Positions 1 through 9,610 of a stretch of 21,756 bases of DNA are shown here, piece after piece (the stretch's first letter is position 1; each line of letters begins with the position of its first letter). The stretch is from positions 515,923-537,678 of the forward strand of contig CM007331.1 in the NCBI GenBank assembly GCA_000333855.2. Reading direction: 5' to 3'. The notes beneath the pieces are model-generated. The model worked only from the letters and a program-made list of their open reading frames with translations. It was not told the DNA's origin and searched no databases. This DNA is from Endotrypanum monterogeii. Its lineage: Eukaryota; Euglenozoa; Kinetoplastea; Trypanosomatida; Trypanosomatidae. A program made the translations under genes and the position numbers.

Positions 1-32
<32 letters not shown>
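1..32. repeat. (TA)n microsatellite at window edge
   Basis: An uninterrupted TA dinucleotide run opens the window and probably continues to the left of it. Such runs are common in trypanosomatid spacers. No function is visible. Confidence 0.95.
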
Positions 33-34
<2 letters not shown>

Positions 35-492
35 GTGTGGGCGGAAGACTATTTTTCTCTTTCCCTGACTGCATCTTGTCTTTACTTTCTTATATCTGTT
101 CAACTTATAGAGCACTTACACTGTACCGGTGCGAAGACGTGTGCGAGGGCTTTTGAAATATCTGCGAACCTCTCACATTTTTTTTTCTGTGTGATCCCTC
201 CTCTAAAACTACCTGTGTGGTACGCTTCTCGCTTTGTCGATCTTGAACACGCGTTTGTATATATTTATTTGCATCTGTATTTTTTAAATATCTGTTCGTA
301 CTGTGTTGCTTTTGTCTTTTTATTGCTCTTCCTCTATTCACTTTTTTCGCATTTTTTCTTTTCCAGAGGTCCTTACTGTACTCGTGCAATCTTTTTTAGT
401 CACTCATTTCCGTTGCATTCATTTTATTTCCTTTTCTTTCTGTGGCTGTGTACATCTCCACATACCTGTCCTCCTTCCCTGTGCACATTCAG

Positions 493-529
493 ATATATAT
501 ATATATATATATATTTATTTATTTATTTA
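493..529. repeat. (AT)n followed by (TTTA)n simple repeat
   Basis: Alternating AT bases from 493 to about 514 run straight into a TTTA tetranucleotide repeat. It lies just upstream of the splice-acceptor region of the ABCA gene. It is simple-sequence DNA with no coding content. Confidence 0.9.
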
Positions 530-555
530 GTGACTTAATTAGTGACTTCAGACAT

Positions 556-578
556 CTGTTTTTTTTTTTAATTTGTAG
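556..578 (+). promoter_or_regulatory. Candidate trans-splice acceptor for the ABCA gene
   Basis: A run of about eleven T ends in AATTTGTAG, with the AG at 577-578. A poly-T tract followed by AG is the usual signal for spliced-leader addition in trypanosomatids. The 156 bases from here to the start codon at 735 contain no ATG, which supports this site. A later AG (near 614, in a GCACAG context) is a possible alternative. The exact site is inferred. Confidence 0.55.
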
Positions 579-686
579 GGGGAGTTTTGTGCTTACCTTT
601 CATCTCCCGCACAGCTTGGGGCAATCGTATCGTGCAGCCCTATCGAGAAAGTGCTCAACTTTATTTTTTTTGATCCCCCCCAAAAA

Positions 687-704
687 ACAACAACAACAAC
701 AACA
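687..704 (+). repeat. (CAA)n in the ABCA leader
   Basis: A CAA trinucleotide repeat sits about 30 bases upstream of the ABCA start codon in an otherwise A-rich stretch. CAA repeats are unstructured in RNA, so the leader is probably open near the start codon. Any effect on translation is inference. Confidence 0.85.
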
Positions 705-734
705 AAAAAGCAGTAAATATTGTGAGGCACAACA

Positions 735-3700
735 ATGGGTCGTCGTGGAGCCCAGAAGAGCTTCTTAGTGGAGGATACTCGGTATAACGCCTTTCGGCGC
801 AGCCAAAATGCCTCTCAGACACCCAAAGAATGCGAGCTTCCGGCGCGATCGAGACGAGAGGTGGATGATGAGGACTACGCCGACAGCGAGCCGAATGAAA
901 AAGGAGGAGATTTCGCCGATAAGTTTCTTGCTATAGTAGAGCGCACCATGCAACAGAAGAGGCGGGCATGGCTTGATACTCTGTTGGAGCTCGTAGTTCC
1001 GTTTTTCTTCATCGTTGGCGCCATCATCCTGTGGGCATCCATGGGTGACAAGAAGATCCCGGAAAAGCAGGAGTTGGATGTTGCCTCGGTGTCCACCCTC
1101 AGCATTGTCGATTATTACAAGTCTATGACCTGCAACACCGCCTCTTCGAGTCTCATTCCGGGTGTGATCAGTTGTGCTGAGGTGAGTTACGAGTACGACT
1201 GCGATGGGGACGAATCTCGTTTGCCGGTGAAAGGACTTTGCTTTGATAAGGCGATAGGCGCTGATCAGCTCTTAGGATACTACATGAACTCTATGCTGGC
1301 CAACGCCTTTCGAGTACCATCGCTGAACACGGTCATTATGATGCAGTGGATTGCGCAGAAGCGTTTCGCTGGCAAGCAGGATGTGGCCTCTGCAGCGGCA
1401 CTTGCTGCTGCGGGGTTAGTCGCCAGTAATCGCTACAACGCAATCATGAATTCTGGGAAAGTCTACCTTACACCCAATGTACATGAGATCACTCTTCTCC
1501 ATGACTGCTTAGTGCGAGAGTCTGAACTCTACCCGCTCGTCTACGGCGGCACGTTCGAGACGGTGGAGGATGCGGAGAACCACGTAAAAACAACGCCGGG
1601 CCCACACTGGGCTATTCTTGAGGTGAATGGCTTCAGCAATGTTAATCTCGAGTTGGTGATACACATGAACAAGACTTCGCTTCCGCCTCTCGATAAAGTG
1701 GTTGATGATCAGTACGCCGGTGGGTACAGCTTCGATCGAGCGGACATGTACGTCGCCTCCGGCTTTAGCACCCTGCAGGAAATGATTTATAAGTGCCATC
1801 TAAATATCATGGGTTACACACAGCAGGATAACCTCCATCCCTATCCTGTTTCACTAGGATCTCTGGAGTACAGGGATAAAATGTTGCTCAAGACAGCTCC
1901 ATCGGTGGTCGCCTTCATGGTCGTGCTCTCGTTTCTGTACCCGGTATCGCAGTTGACTAAAAACATTGTCCTGGAGAAGGAGTTGCGCATTCGAGAGGCG
2001 ATGCTCATCATGGGGCTGAGCAACACTCCCCTGTATTTCTCCTGGTTCGTTGTCTACGCCCTGCAGTACTTCGTAGTATGTATCGTCATTGTCATTTTGC
2101 TGAAGCTCACCTTAGTGCCGTCGAGTGACGCCTTCGTGCTGTTCTCTGCTTTTTATCTGTTTGCCATAACCACGATCCCCCTCTCGGGCCTCATCGCAGC
2201 TTTCTTCAGCAAGGCCCGTCTTGCTTCGATGCTGACCCCGCTTATATACTTTGTGTTGTCGGCACCGACCTTCTCCTTTGACAACGCGTCAGAGAATTTG
2301 ATTCTTGGCCTTTGTGTCTTCTCGCCTTCCGCATTTGCTTCAGTCCTGACCAACATCTTCCTGCTCGAGGTTTCCACGGGTTTTGGACCAAAAGATTTCA
2401 CTAACCCCCGCCTGCGGCCAGCAACCTTGACGTTGTACATCTTTTTGGCCGCCGATTTCGTCGCCTACTCGATATTAATGCTTTACTTGGACGCCGTTCT
2501 CCCGAAGGACTGGGGCACAACACGGCACCCTCTGTTCTTCATCATCGACCCTGTCAAGGCACTTTTTCGGTGCCACTCGGACACAAAGGCTCCATCATTG
2601 GACAATCAAGACGGTCGTGCAGAGACTGGCCTCTTCGAGCAGGTGGAAAATCGCGAATCTGCGGTCAGAATTGAAGGGCTGCGCAAGGAGTACTCGCGTG
2701 GCGGCAAAAAATTCGTCGCTGTAAATAATCTCTACTGGAATATCAATGAAAACGAGATTTCGGTACTGCTGGGGCACAACGGCGCAGGGAAGACAACAGC
2801 AATGAATATGATGACGGGCATGGTCTCAGCAGACTCGGGTGACTGCTACGTCAATGGCTACTCGGTCCGAACCGATCTAGACAAGGTTCGGCAGCACATC
2901 GGCTACTGCCCCCAGCACAACATTCTATGGGATGAGCTTACTTGCCGTGAGCACTTGGAGTTCTACGGAAGGATTAAAGGCATCTACGGCGCTGCGCTGG
3001 AAAATGCTGTCCGGCTGATCCTGAGGGAGGTGGATCTGCTCAAGAAAATAGAGTGCAAATCCGGTGCGCTCTCCGGGGGCCAGAAGCGCAAACTCTCTGT
3101 TGCCATTGCTTTCGTCGGGCGTAGTCGACTTGTTTTTCTTGACGAGCCCACCGCGGGCATGGATGTTAGTGCCCGTCGATACACGTGGGAGCTACTGCGG
3201 CGCATGTGCGAGAAGCACAGTATATTGCTGACGACGCACTACATGGACGAGGCAGATCTGCTGGGCCACAAAATCGGTATCATGAGCCGAGGCAGCTTGC
3301 AGTGCTCCGGCAGCAGCGTGTTTCTCAAGAGTCGTCTCGGGCTTGGCTACAACATGACTGTCTCCATCGACCCTGAGGCGGAGGCCGAAGATGTCGACCG
3401 TCTCGTTCTCTCCCTTCTCCCCAGCGCCGAGTCGACAGATTACAGCGGTAGCGATATCGTCTACAAGTTACCCATGCGAGATGTTCACCTGCTCCCGTCG
3501 TTTCTCTCCGGCCTGGAAAAACGAGGCGAGGAGGCCGGCGTCCGCGGCTACTCGCTGTCTGCCGCAACGCTCGAGGAGGTGTTTCGGAAAATTGTCTTGG
3601 ATGATATCGAGCGACACCAAGCGACAGATGGAGACAAGGCAGCCATCCAGGAAGAAAGCAATGCTGTGTGGAACTGCGAGATGACGACCAGCTCAGGTCA

Positions 3701-6644
3701 GCAGTTGTTTACACACTTCAAGTACATGCTGTTGAAGCGACTGTGGTGCGCCCTGCGGGATCGAAAAATGCAGTGCTTTCAGTTTGTGTGCCCTATGCTC
3801 TGTATCTTGCTGGCGATGTTGATCTCGCTTTATCACTTCAGCCAAACAAGTAGTCTCAACATTACCGCCGAAATGTTTGGCGAGCCAATAGAGACACTGA
3901 TATCAGGCTGCGAGGAGCTTTTGGGGGAAACCAACGGCGTTGTGCGCGAAGGTGCCTACCTCACCGACCTGAATTTCGACACCGGGCTGGATCTTTCTAT
4001 TTACGCCACCGACACGGCAAAGCAACACACGAAGCCGCGCTACACGTCAATCTTCTGTGGCGACAGGACAATGGAAACCGTTATTCCCGGGGAGCAGAAT
4101 ACCATCTACTTCTTTTATAACACATCTGCCTACCATTCTGCCGCCCTCGTGCTTCAGCAGTTTTACACGTATGTTTTCCAGCACGTCATACCAGCGCCCC
4201 AGTCGACGTTGGCGACGATCATCAAGACGCTGCCCGAGAGTACCGAGAATTCCGAAGTTCGCGGTGGCGTGCAAGGCATCCTCATCGGGGCCATCATCAT
4301 GATTCCTTTCACGCTCCTGCCCTCCAACCCTGTAGCGTGGATTGTCAAGGAGAGCGAATGCAAGGCACGACACTTGCAGATGATCTCAGGGCTCAGCTTC
4401 TATATATACTGGATTGCAAACTTCATTTTTGATTTCATGGCGTATACCATCACACTTACCTTGGTGATGATAATTTTCCTTATTTTTCGTCGAGCAGAGT
4501 ACGTCAGCAGCGACTCAGCAGGTGCAACAATCACTATGTTTCTAACCTACGGGGCTTCGAGCACCGCTGGTGCGTACCTGTTCAGCTTCGCCTTCGACGA
4601 GCACTCAACAGCCCAGTCAGCGACAATGGCCATCAATTTTGTATCCGGGTTCATTCTGGTGATGTTGGTGTTTATTCTCTCCCTCCTCGACTCCACCAAA
4701 GACGTATCGGACGTGTTGCGCTGGCCCTTTCGCCTTGTCCCGTCGTATTGCGTAGGCGAGTGCATCATCAACCTCTCCGTGGCCCGACAGCAGTCGGTTG
4801 CAGGCCTCCAGCAGGACCCGTGGGGGATGTCCATAATAGGCTGGCCGTGTGTCTTCATGGCGGTGGAAGTCCCTATATTTCTTGTGCTGATCTTTTTCTT
4901 GGACCATCCGCGGAGGCGAAGGGGAGGGGAGAGGAGTAGCTACGAGCGCAATGCTCCAGCGGAGTTGATCGCTGATGAAGACTCCGATGTAGAGGATGAG
5001 CGAAAGGAGGTGTACCGCCAGGAGGGGGAAAACGTTAACGTGGACGTGGTGCGCGTGGTTGACCTGAGGAAGGTGTACAACAATGGCAAAGCGGCAGTGC
5101 GCAACTTATCTTTCAGTATTCTACCGGATGAAGTGTTTGGCTTCCTCGGCACAAACGGTGCTGGCAAGACGACGACGATGTCGATGCTCTGCCAGGAGTT
5201 TATTCCGTCCAGCGGCAACGCCTACATATGCGGCTACGACATCGTCGAGGAGAGTGAGGAGGCGCTGAGGTGCATTGGGTACTGCCCACAGTTCGATGCA
5301 ACTCTGGATTTGCTCACTGTGGAGGAGCATCTGTACCTCTACGCTGGCATCCGGTGTATTTTGCACACGGAGCGCACCAAGGTGGTGAATGGGCTGATGC
5401 GTCTGTGCGAAATTTTACAGTACCGCCACACTACCAGTGCACAGTTATCCGGCGGCAATCGGCGTAAGTTGTCGGTGGCAATTGCCCTCATGGGCTCTCC
5501 CCAGGTTGTCCTTCTTGATGAGCCATCGGCAGGCATGGACCCCGTTGCACGCCGCGGACTCTGGACGACTATCAAAAAAGTTTCCCAGAATTGCTCCGTC
5601 GTGCTGACGACGCACCACCTGGAGGAGGTGGAGGAGCTGGCGGATACGGTGGCAATCATGGCTGACGGTGCCCTTCGCTGCATTGGGGATAAGATCCACT
5701 TGAAGCAAAAGTATGGCAGTGGGTTTGAGATGAATATTCGCATTTCGAAGAAGGAGATGCGGGGGTATGTGCAGAAATTTGTGGAGAAGTACATCCCCGA
5801 TGCCATGTTAAATGAGTTCAAGGGACAACGTTTTGTGTTTGCACTGCCGCAAGAGACGGTGCTCTCTGAGGCGTTTCTGCTTCTAGAACAGAACAAGGAG
5901 CGACTGCAAATCACAGACTACAGCATTTCACAAACCTCCATTGAACAGGTGTTCCTGCGCATCAGCGAGCAACAGGAGATGCGTGAGGACGGGGGTGCAG
6001 ATAAGAGGGCGCTACACTTTGGCAAGAGCCACGCCTCGCTTCATCACTACCACCACAACACCGGAGACCAAGGCGGCGGAACCGGGGCGCCCCGTGTCCG
6101 CAATTGGAATCAGAAGACTGTACTCATCACCTCAGAGGCGATGGATTCGTACAGACGCCGCAACAAGGAAACGCTCTTGGAAGATGTCAACTCCCAATCT
6201 GCGGCGACTAGTCGCAGGACTCAAGTCCATAGCGATGATGAGAAGAGAGGCGTCACAACGGTGAAGATCCCCCCAAACAACACCGCCCGAGGTTCAAGCA
6301 GAAGAGACACTGGTAATGCACAACAAGCACCGCTGAAGCGGAAAGGCGACAAACCGAGCGTGACACTGACTCTTCCTGATGCATCTCCATATCCAGGTAG
6401 CGATGACCCCTCTAGCAACAGGTCCTATGCCTATGCCCAATCGCAGCAATACGTCTACGATCAGAGCTACAACGCTGCATGCGTGTACACGGATCGAAAA
6501 AATTACGGGAACAGCAGCAATGCGGACGACAACTACTACAGTTATAGCTACGATGCTGGTGCTAACAATGCTGGTGTGACCGAGAGTCAGGGAAATCAAA
6601 ATGCGTACAACTATATCGGCTTCCCAGAAACGGGGTATTTCTGA
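735..6644 (+). CDS. ABC transporter, subfamily A, full-size
   Basis: A 1969-residue ABCA-type transporter, predicted to move lipids or other amphipathic molecules across a membrane using ATP; the substrate cannot be read from sequence. Order: cytosolic N-terminus (~85 residues), first membrane helix (~84-104), large lumenal/extracellular loop to ~380, helices to ~600, NBD1, then a second helix (~1015-1035), loop, helix cluster (~1190-1390) and NBD2. NBD1 has Walker A GHNGAGKTT (680-688), signature LSGGQ (779-783) and Walker B LVFLDEP with D803/E804. NBD2 has GTNGAGKTT (1472-1480), LSGGN (1571-1575) and VVLLDEP with D1595/E1596. Q-loops (YCPQ) and H-loop histidines (LTTH) are present in both, so both sites look competent. 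ABCA-type coupling segments are visible (EKELRIREAMLIMGL; SECKARHLQMISGL). LSGGN in NBD2 is normal for ABCA. The 735 start is the first ATG after the candidate acceptor. A low-complexity tail follows NBD2. Human ABCA1, at 2261 residues, is longer. Confidence 0.95.
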   Translation: MGRRGAQKSFLVEDTRYNAFRRSQNASQTPKECELPARSRREVDDEDYADSEPNEKGGDFADKFLAIVERTMQQKRRAWLDTLLELVVPFFFIVGAIILWASMGDKKIPEKQELDVASVSTLSIVDYYKSMTCNTASSSLIPGVISCAEVSYEYDCDGDESRLPVKGLCFDKAIGADQLLGYYMNSMLANAFRVPSLNTVIMMQWIAQKRFAGKQDVASAAALAAAGLVASNRYNAIMNSGKVYLTPNVHEITLLHDCLVRESELYPLVYGGTFETVEDAENHVKTTPGPHWAILEVNGFSNVNLELVIHMNKTSLPPLDKVVDDQYAGGYSFDRADMYVASGFSTLQEMIYKCHLNIMGYTQQDNLHPYPVSLGSLEYRDKMLLKTAPSVVAFMVVLSFLYPVSQLTKNIVLEKELRIREAMLIMGLSNTPLYFSWFVVYALQYFVVCIVIVILLKLTLVPSSDAFVLFSAFYLFAITTIPLSGLIAAFFSKARLASMLTPLIYFVLSAPTFSFDNASENLILGLCVFSPSAFASVLTNIFLLEVSTGFGPKDFTNPRLRPATLTLYIFLAADFVAYSILMLYLDAVLPKDWGTTRHPLFFIIDPVKALFRCHSDTKAPSLDNQDGRAETGLFEQVENRESAVRIEGLRKEYSRGGKKFVAVNNLYWNINENEISVLLGHNGAGKTTAMNMMTGMVSADSGDCYVNGYSVRTDLDKVRQHIGYCPQHNILWDELTCREHLEFYGRIKGIYGAALENAVRLILREVDLLKKIECKSGALSGGQKRKLSVAIAFVGRSRLVFLDEPTAGMDVSARRYTWELLRRMCEKHSILLTTHYMDEADLLGHKIGIMSRGSLQCSGSSVFLKSRLGLGYNMTVSIDPEAEAEDVDRLVLSLLPSAESTDYSGSDIVYKLPMRDVHLLPSFLSGLEKRGEEAGVRGYSLSAATLEEVFRKIVLDDIERHQATDGDKAAIQEESNAVWNCEMTTSSGQQLFTHFKYMLLKRLWCALRDRKMQCFQFVCPMLCILLAMLISLYHFSQTSSLNITAEMFGEPIETLISGCEELLGETNGVVREGAYLTDLNFDTGLDLSIYATDTAKQHTKPRYTSIFCGDRTMETVIPGEQNTIYFFYNTSAYHSAALVLQQFYTYVFQHVIPAPQSTLATIIKTLPESTENSEVRGGVQGILIGAIIMIPFTLLPSNPVAWIVKESECKARHLQMISGLSFYIYWIANFIFDFMAYTITLTLVMIIFLIFRRAEYVSSDSAGATITMFLTYGASSTAGAYLFSFAFDEHSTAQSATMAINFVSGFILVMLVFILSLLDSTKDVSDVLRWPFRLVPSYCVGECIINLSVARQQSVAGLQQDPWGMSIIGWPCVFMAVEVPIFLVLIFFLDHPRRRRGGERSSYERNAPAELIADEDSDVEDERKEVYRQEGENVNVDVVRVVDLRKVYNNGKAAVRNLSFSILPDEVFGFLGTNGAGKTTTMSMLCQEFIPSSGNAYICGYDIVEESEEALRCIGYCPQFDATLDLLTVEEHLYLYAGIRCILHTERTKVVNGLMRLCEILQYRHTTSAQLSGGNRRKLSVAIALMGSPQVVLLDEPSAGMDPVARRGLWTTIKKVSQNCSVVLTTHHLEEVEELADTVAIMADGALRCIGDKIHLKQKYGSGFEMNIRISKKEMRGYVQKFVEKYIPDAMLNEFKGQRFVFALPQETVLSEAFLLLEQNKERLQITDYSISQTSIEQVFLRISEQQEMREDGGADKRALHFGKSHASLHHYHHNTGDQGGGTGAPRVRNWNQKTVLITSEAMDSYRRRNKETLLEDVNSQSAATSRRTQVHSDDEKRGVTTVKIPPNNTARGSSRRDTGNAQQAPLKRKGDKPSVTLTLPDASPYPGSDDPSSNRSYAYAQSQQYVYDQSYNAACVYTDRKNYGNSSNADDNYYSYSYDAGANNAGVTESQGNQNAYNYIGFPETGYF
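5970..6641 (+). other. Low-complexity C-terminal tail of the ABCA protein
   Basis: About 220 residues (from ~1746 to 1969) follow the second nucleotide-binding domain and its regulatory segment. The first part is charged and Ser/Thr/Arg/Gly-rich. The last ~73 residues (from nucleotide ~6421) are dominated by Tyr, Asn, Ser, Ala and Gln, with repeated Tyr-Xaa-Tyr patterns, and end in GYF. The tail is predicted to be disordered and cytosolic. The base composition and intact frame suggest real coding sequence rather than read-through. I know of no equivalent in animal ABCA proteins. Confidence 0.7.
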
Positions 6645-6998
6645 ACTTGATGCGTGCGTGTTTTCCGGTCGTCGGAAAGGGGGAAGGGGGCTGTAGTATG
6701 TCGGAGAATTTCATAGGTTTTATGCTTACTGCTCTCTCCCTCTAAGACCTCCCATCGCCAGCGAAGCTCTTCCAGTGAAACACACTCACATCGCACTGGT
6801 CCTTTTTGCAAGGAATCTCTGTGTGTAAGTCCGCCTGCGGTGAAGATGAAGAGGGAGGTGCGTAGCGAAAGACGCGATATTAAAAAAAAAATGCGGAGGG
6901 GCTACATGAGCTATTCTGCCTCCCTTTAAAGAGTTTTGAAGCCTTCAAAAAGAAAAAAAAAGCCTTGTTCAATGCTTGAACATCAAGGAACATGGGGA

Positions 6999-7019
6999 AT
7001 ATATATATATATATATATA
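6999..7019. repeat. (AT)n microsatellite
   Basis: An uninterrupted AT dinucleotide run in the ABCA 3' spacer. It resembles the TA runs at the window start and at 14997-15015. Confidence 0.9.
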
Positions 7020-8443
7020 ATATTTATCCCCTCGCTCACCTTCTTGTATCTCTATGTGCCAGTAAGAAGTCCGCGGGCGCTTCAAATTTTTTTTTTTTTC
7101 GTTTGCTTGTCTGGTCCTCTTCACGTCTATTTTTGTATTCCATCGGGTATGCATGTGCATTTTTTCTCGTCGCCATCCCCCTACTTCCGTTCTTCCTTGG
7201 AATTATTTATTTTCTGTGCAACAGTAAAAGAAAAAAAAAAGAAGCGTCATCATTCTGGTGTTTTGGCGACCTACTGAGTGCTATCACGCAGCCAGGCGTA
7301 GCTCTGCGTGCATGTATTTCTTTTTTTTTTCTCCTTCTTTGATTTCCCCTTTGTTTTCCTATATGGAATCCCAAATTCTTTTGGCATTGGTGACAAAAGA
7401 GTTGTTAATAGTTTACTTTTTTTTTCTTCTTGATTGTGTGTGTGCGCGTGTGTAAGGGGACTCTTTGACGTTTTGATCGCTAACATCTATGTGCAAGTTC
7501 TTTTTTATTTTTGCTAGTGTTGTGCAACTTTTTAAATCGTATCACGGTTTTTGGAAAAAAACATAAAGATGTATGTATGTTATGCCGGTGATGCCACACT
7601 TGTCTCGCTCTCCATTGTGTATACTTTGACATCTTGGGGGCCTTGGAATCCCTTTGGACGCATATTTTAATCTATTTTTTTCAATTAGCATTGCTTTCTG
7701 CGATTGTTTTTCCACACTCCGATTCCTTCTCAAGTGTGCCACGTTTTCTATTGTATTCTTCTTATTGAGTGCACATATTTCTCTACTTTCCAATTATTTT
7801 TCCACTGGACACCCGATGTTAGGTGAATTAAGGGACCCTTTTCTTCTTCCCATGTACGTGAGTATGTATGTTTGCTTGCCGTGAGCGTGCCTGCTTGCTG
7901 AAGAAAGACCGTTCCGTTCGACTCGCCTCGCGAACGCTCATCAGCACAACTGGACTAACGGAGAAATATCACACACACACACAAAAGCAACAACGGTAGT
8001 GGCGCCGGAGCTCATCACGTCAGGTACTTACACACTCACACGTAGCACAGAAGGGAAAGATCAGCCGTAGGTGCTGTTATGTTTGCAGTAGTGCGTTCTC
8101 CAGTGTCAGGGATGTCAGGGCCTCTTCATTACTGGTCGTTGCATGTCCTCACCTACCTACTCTCCCCCCACACCCATGAATCTCTTGTTGTGTCTTCTTT
8201 GTAGATGTGCGTACTCGTGTTAGTGAACGACTCGTCCTGATTCTCGACCGAGAGTGACGCGCACCCCTCTTCCCTTCTTCCCTTTTTCTTTTTATATTAT
8301 TGAGGGTGGTGGTGGGAGTAGGAGCAGGAAAGGCTACCCCAAACGAAACTATCTTCTACAGAGTGGTCGAACTGTGTTTGTACGGTAAGGTTCGTATTAT
8401 CCGTTTGTCGCTGCTACGAAACAAGTTGCAGTCAGTGTTTTGA

Positions 8444-8479
8444 GTGTGTGTGTGTTGTGTGTGTGTGTGTGTGTGTGTC
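8444..8479. repeat. (GT)n microsatellite
   Basis: A GT dinucleotide run with one TT interruption, in the spacer upstream of the small POLR2M-like gene. The sense strand carries GT, as at 10050-10069 and 15016-15031, while 10256-10285 has CA instead. Confidence 0.9.
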
Positions 8480-8964
8480 TGTAATCATCAAAACCGCACT
8501 GTTGCATGAATATTCTTCGACACCTTCCCCACCCCTTATCCACGTCACACAGGTGCAAATATCCCGGGGGGGGGGGTTCAGTGGTCCCAGCTGTAAAGCC
8601 TCATATGTCTTCCATTTACTTCCCCCAATGTACTTCAAAAATCATACACACACGCTTGTGTGCCTCCGCTAAGCCGAAAAGCGCTTTCTCGCACTTACCG
8701 CTTATTGAATGTGCTTTTTTGTTTTTGTTTGTTTGCCTTGCGTGCGTGAGTTGATCTCTGCGGACTTGATCAAGTAGGTCAGAGAGAGGATGTTGTGACC
8801 AATGGCAACTCTTCCCCCCAAACGCCGATCCCGAGCCGGAGCCTGCGTCTCTGCCGCCGCCTCTCTCCACGCCTTTGGGTACTTACTCTCTTTTTTTTCA
8901 CTCATCACCCTTTTCTGTTCTTTTCCTTCATATCAACCACGAGTAAGCGGTTAGCCAACGCATA

Positions 8965-8990
8965 TTTTTTTTTTTCATCTTGTGTGTTAG
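8965..8990 (+). promoter_or_regulatory. Candidate trans-splice acceptor for the POLR2M-like gene
   Basis: A run of eleven T, then a T/G-rich stretch ending in GTTAG, with the AG at 8989-8990. The 59 bases to the start codon at 9050 hold CA and GA repeats but no ATG. A second pyrimidine block at about 8887-8935 is an alternative. The position is inferred from the usual poly-pyrimidine plus AG arrangement. Confidence 0.55.
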
Positions 8991-9017
8991 TTTTCTGTGT
9001 CACACACACATACGCAC

Positions 9018-9045
9018 AGAGAGAGAGGGAGAGAGAGAGAGAGAG
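9018..9045. repeat. (GA)n microsatellite in a 5' leader
   Basis: An almost perfect GA run ends five bases before the start codon at 9050. When read as protein it gives an Arg/Glu string, which shows that the open frame upstream of 9050 is leader rather than coding sequence. Confidence 0.9.
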
Positions 9046-9049
9046 AATC

Positions 9050-9610
9050 ATGAGCGGCGCTTCGTCAGCGCCGCTGACAGAGGCAGAGGTGATGCAAATG
9101 AGCACTGCTGAGATCCAGGTCCACCTGGCGCGGTGCAGTCGACTGGCAACTCAGACCTCTTTGCTTCAACGACTTCGCGATGGAGGCGAGAGTATTCGTC
9201 ATCGCCACGATTTGTTCACGAAGGAAATTCAACGCCGGCATACACTTGAGGCGGAAAATACGAATGCAGAGACCAGTCGTGCATTCCCTGCGTTGACGGA
9301 AGCGCGCAAACAAGAGAACGAGGCGGCGGCTCTGGCTGAGTCGTCTCATCTGTTCGCAGACGCTGTGCGGCATGTGGCACAAAAGTATAAAGATGAGCGT
9401 GTTGATGTTGAGGCAACGGTGCGTCGCATGTACGAAGGCATGATCAGCGAGAGCGAGATTCAACGCATCCTGCGAGATGTACCCCCTCATTTTTTCCTCA
9501 CATACGCCGAGACGTGCGAGATGGAGCAGCGGTTGGCACGAGAGGCACGCAAGGCAGAGCTACAGAAATTGGCGGACTTGTCTGCGCACCATAGCTCGCT
9601 GCCGCTGTGA
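9050..9610 (+). CDS. Small helical protein, POLR2M/Gdown1 (GRINL1A)-like
   Basis: A 186-residue, mostly helical, charged protein with no signal peptide or membrane segment. The frame is open back to 8795, but that part translates poly-T and GA/CA repeats; the ATG at 9050 is the first after the candidate acceptor. Two blocks stand out. Residues ~12-60 (centred on HLARCSRL and LLQRLRDGGESI) resemble, apparently without gaps, the N-terminal block of animal POLR2M (Gdown1/GRINL1A), with its L-x-R-x3-L and kLpDkGkkI motifs. Residues ~137-180 (VPPHFFLTYAETCEMEQ, then an Ala/Glu/Lys/Arg helix) resemble its C-terminal block with a Pro-His-x-x-x-x-L-x-x-x-E-(S/T) core. Animal Gdown1 binds RNA polymerase II; these blocks are joined here by a much shorter linker (human protein ~370 residues). 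The comparison is from memory, so the family call is tentative; a generic coiled-coil protein is the alternative. Confidence 0.4.
   Translation: MSGASSAPLTEAEVMQMSTAEIQVHLARCSRLATQTSLLQRLRDGGESIRHRHDLFTKEIQRRHTLEAENTNAETSRAFPALTEARKQENEAAALAESSHLFADAVRHVAQKYKDERVDVEATVRRMYEGMISESEIQRILRDVPPHFFLTYAETCEMEQRLAREARKAELQKLADLSAHHSSLPL

Larger units (their letters stand above)
1..734 (+). other. Spacer and 5' leader before the ABCA gene
   Basis: This stretch is very T-rich, with several poly-T and pyrimidine blocks, a TA run at the left edge, an AT run near 493-514 and a TTTA run after it. Open frames across it (for example 35-538) translate to Phe/Ser/Leu/Tyr-rich strings typical of pyrimidine-rich non-coding DNA, and no conserved domain is visible. 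The last ~155 bases, after the candidate splice acceptor at 577-578, contain no ATG before the gene start and should be the 5' untranslated region. Confidence 0.75.
6645..9049 (+). other. Long spacer (3' UTR of ABCA, 5' leader of next gene)
   Basis: About 2.4 kb without a convincing gene. It holds an AT run (6999-7019), several T runs (near 7087-7099 and 7320-7330), a GT microsatellite (8444-8479), an 11-base G run (8566-8576) and the T-rich acceptor region of the next gene (8965-8990). The short open frames here mostly encode Phe/Leu/Ser or Lys/Arg-rich strings from T or A runs, overlap one another and lack domains. A small unrecognised transcript between ~7900 and 8900 cannot be excluded. 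Confidence 0.7.

Noticed and set aside
35..538. 167-codon open frame on the + strand
   Set aside because: It is rich in Phe, Leu, Ser and Tyr from T-rich DNA and ends in the AT run. No domain is visible, and it lies before the ABCA splice acceptor.
5445..5459. LSGGN instead of LSGGQ in NBD2 as a defect
   Set aside because: ABCA proteins normally carry an Asn in this place in their second nucleotide-binding domain, so it does not suggest loss of activity.
5339..5914. 191-codon open frame on the - strand
   Set aside because: It is antisense to the conserved NBD2 of the ABCA gene, which explains the sequence fully.
8795..9049. N-terminal extension of the small POLR2M-like gene
   Set aside because: The extra 85 residues translate poly-T and CA/GA repeats upstream of the probable splice acceptor at 8990. 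The first ATG after it is 9050.
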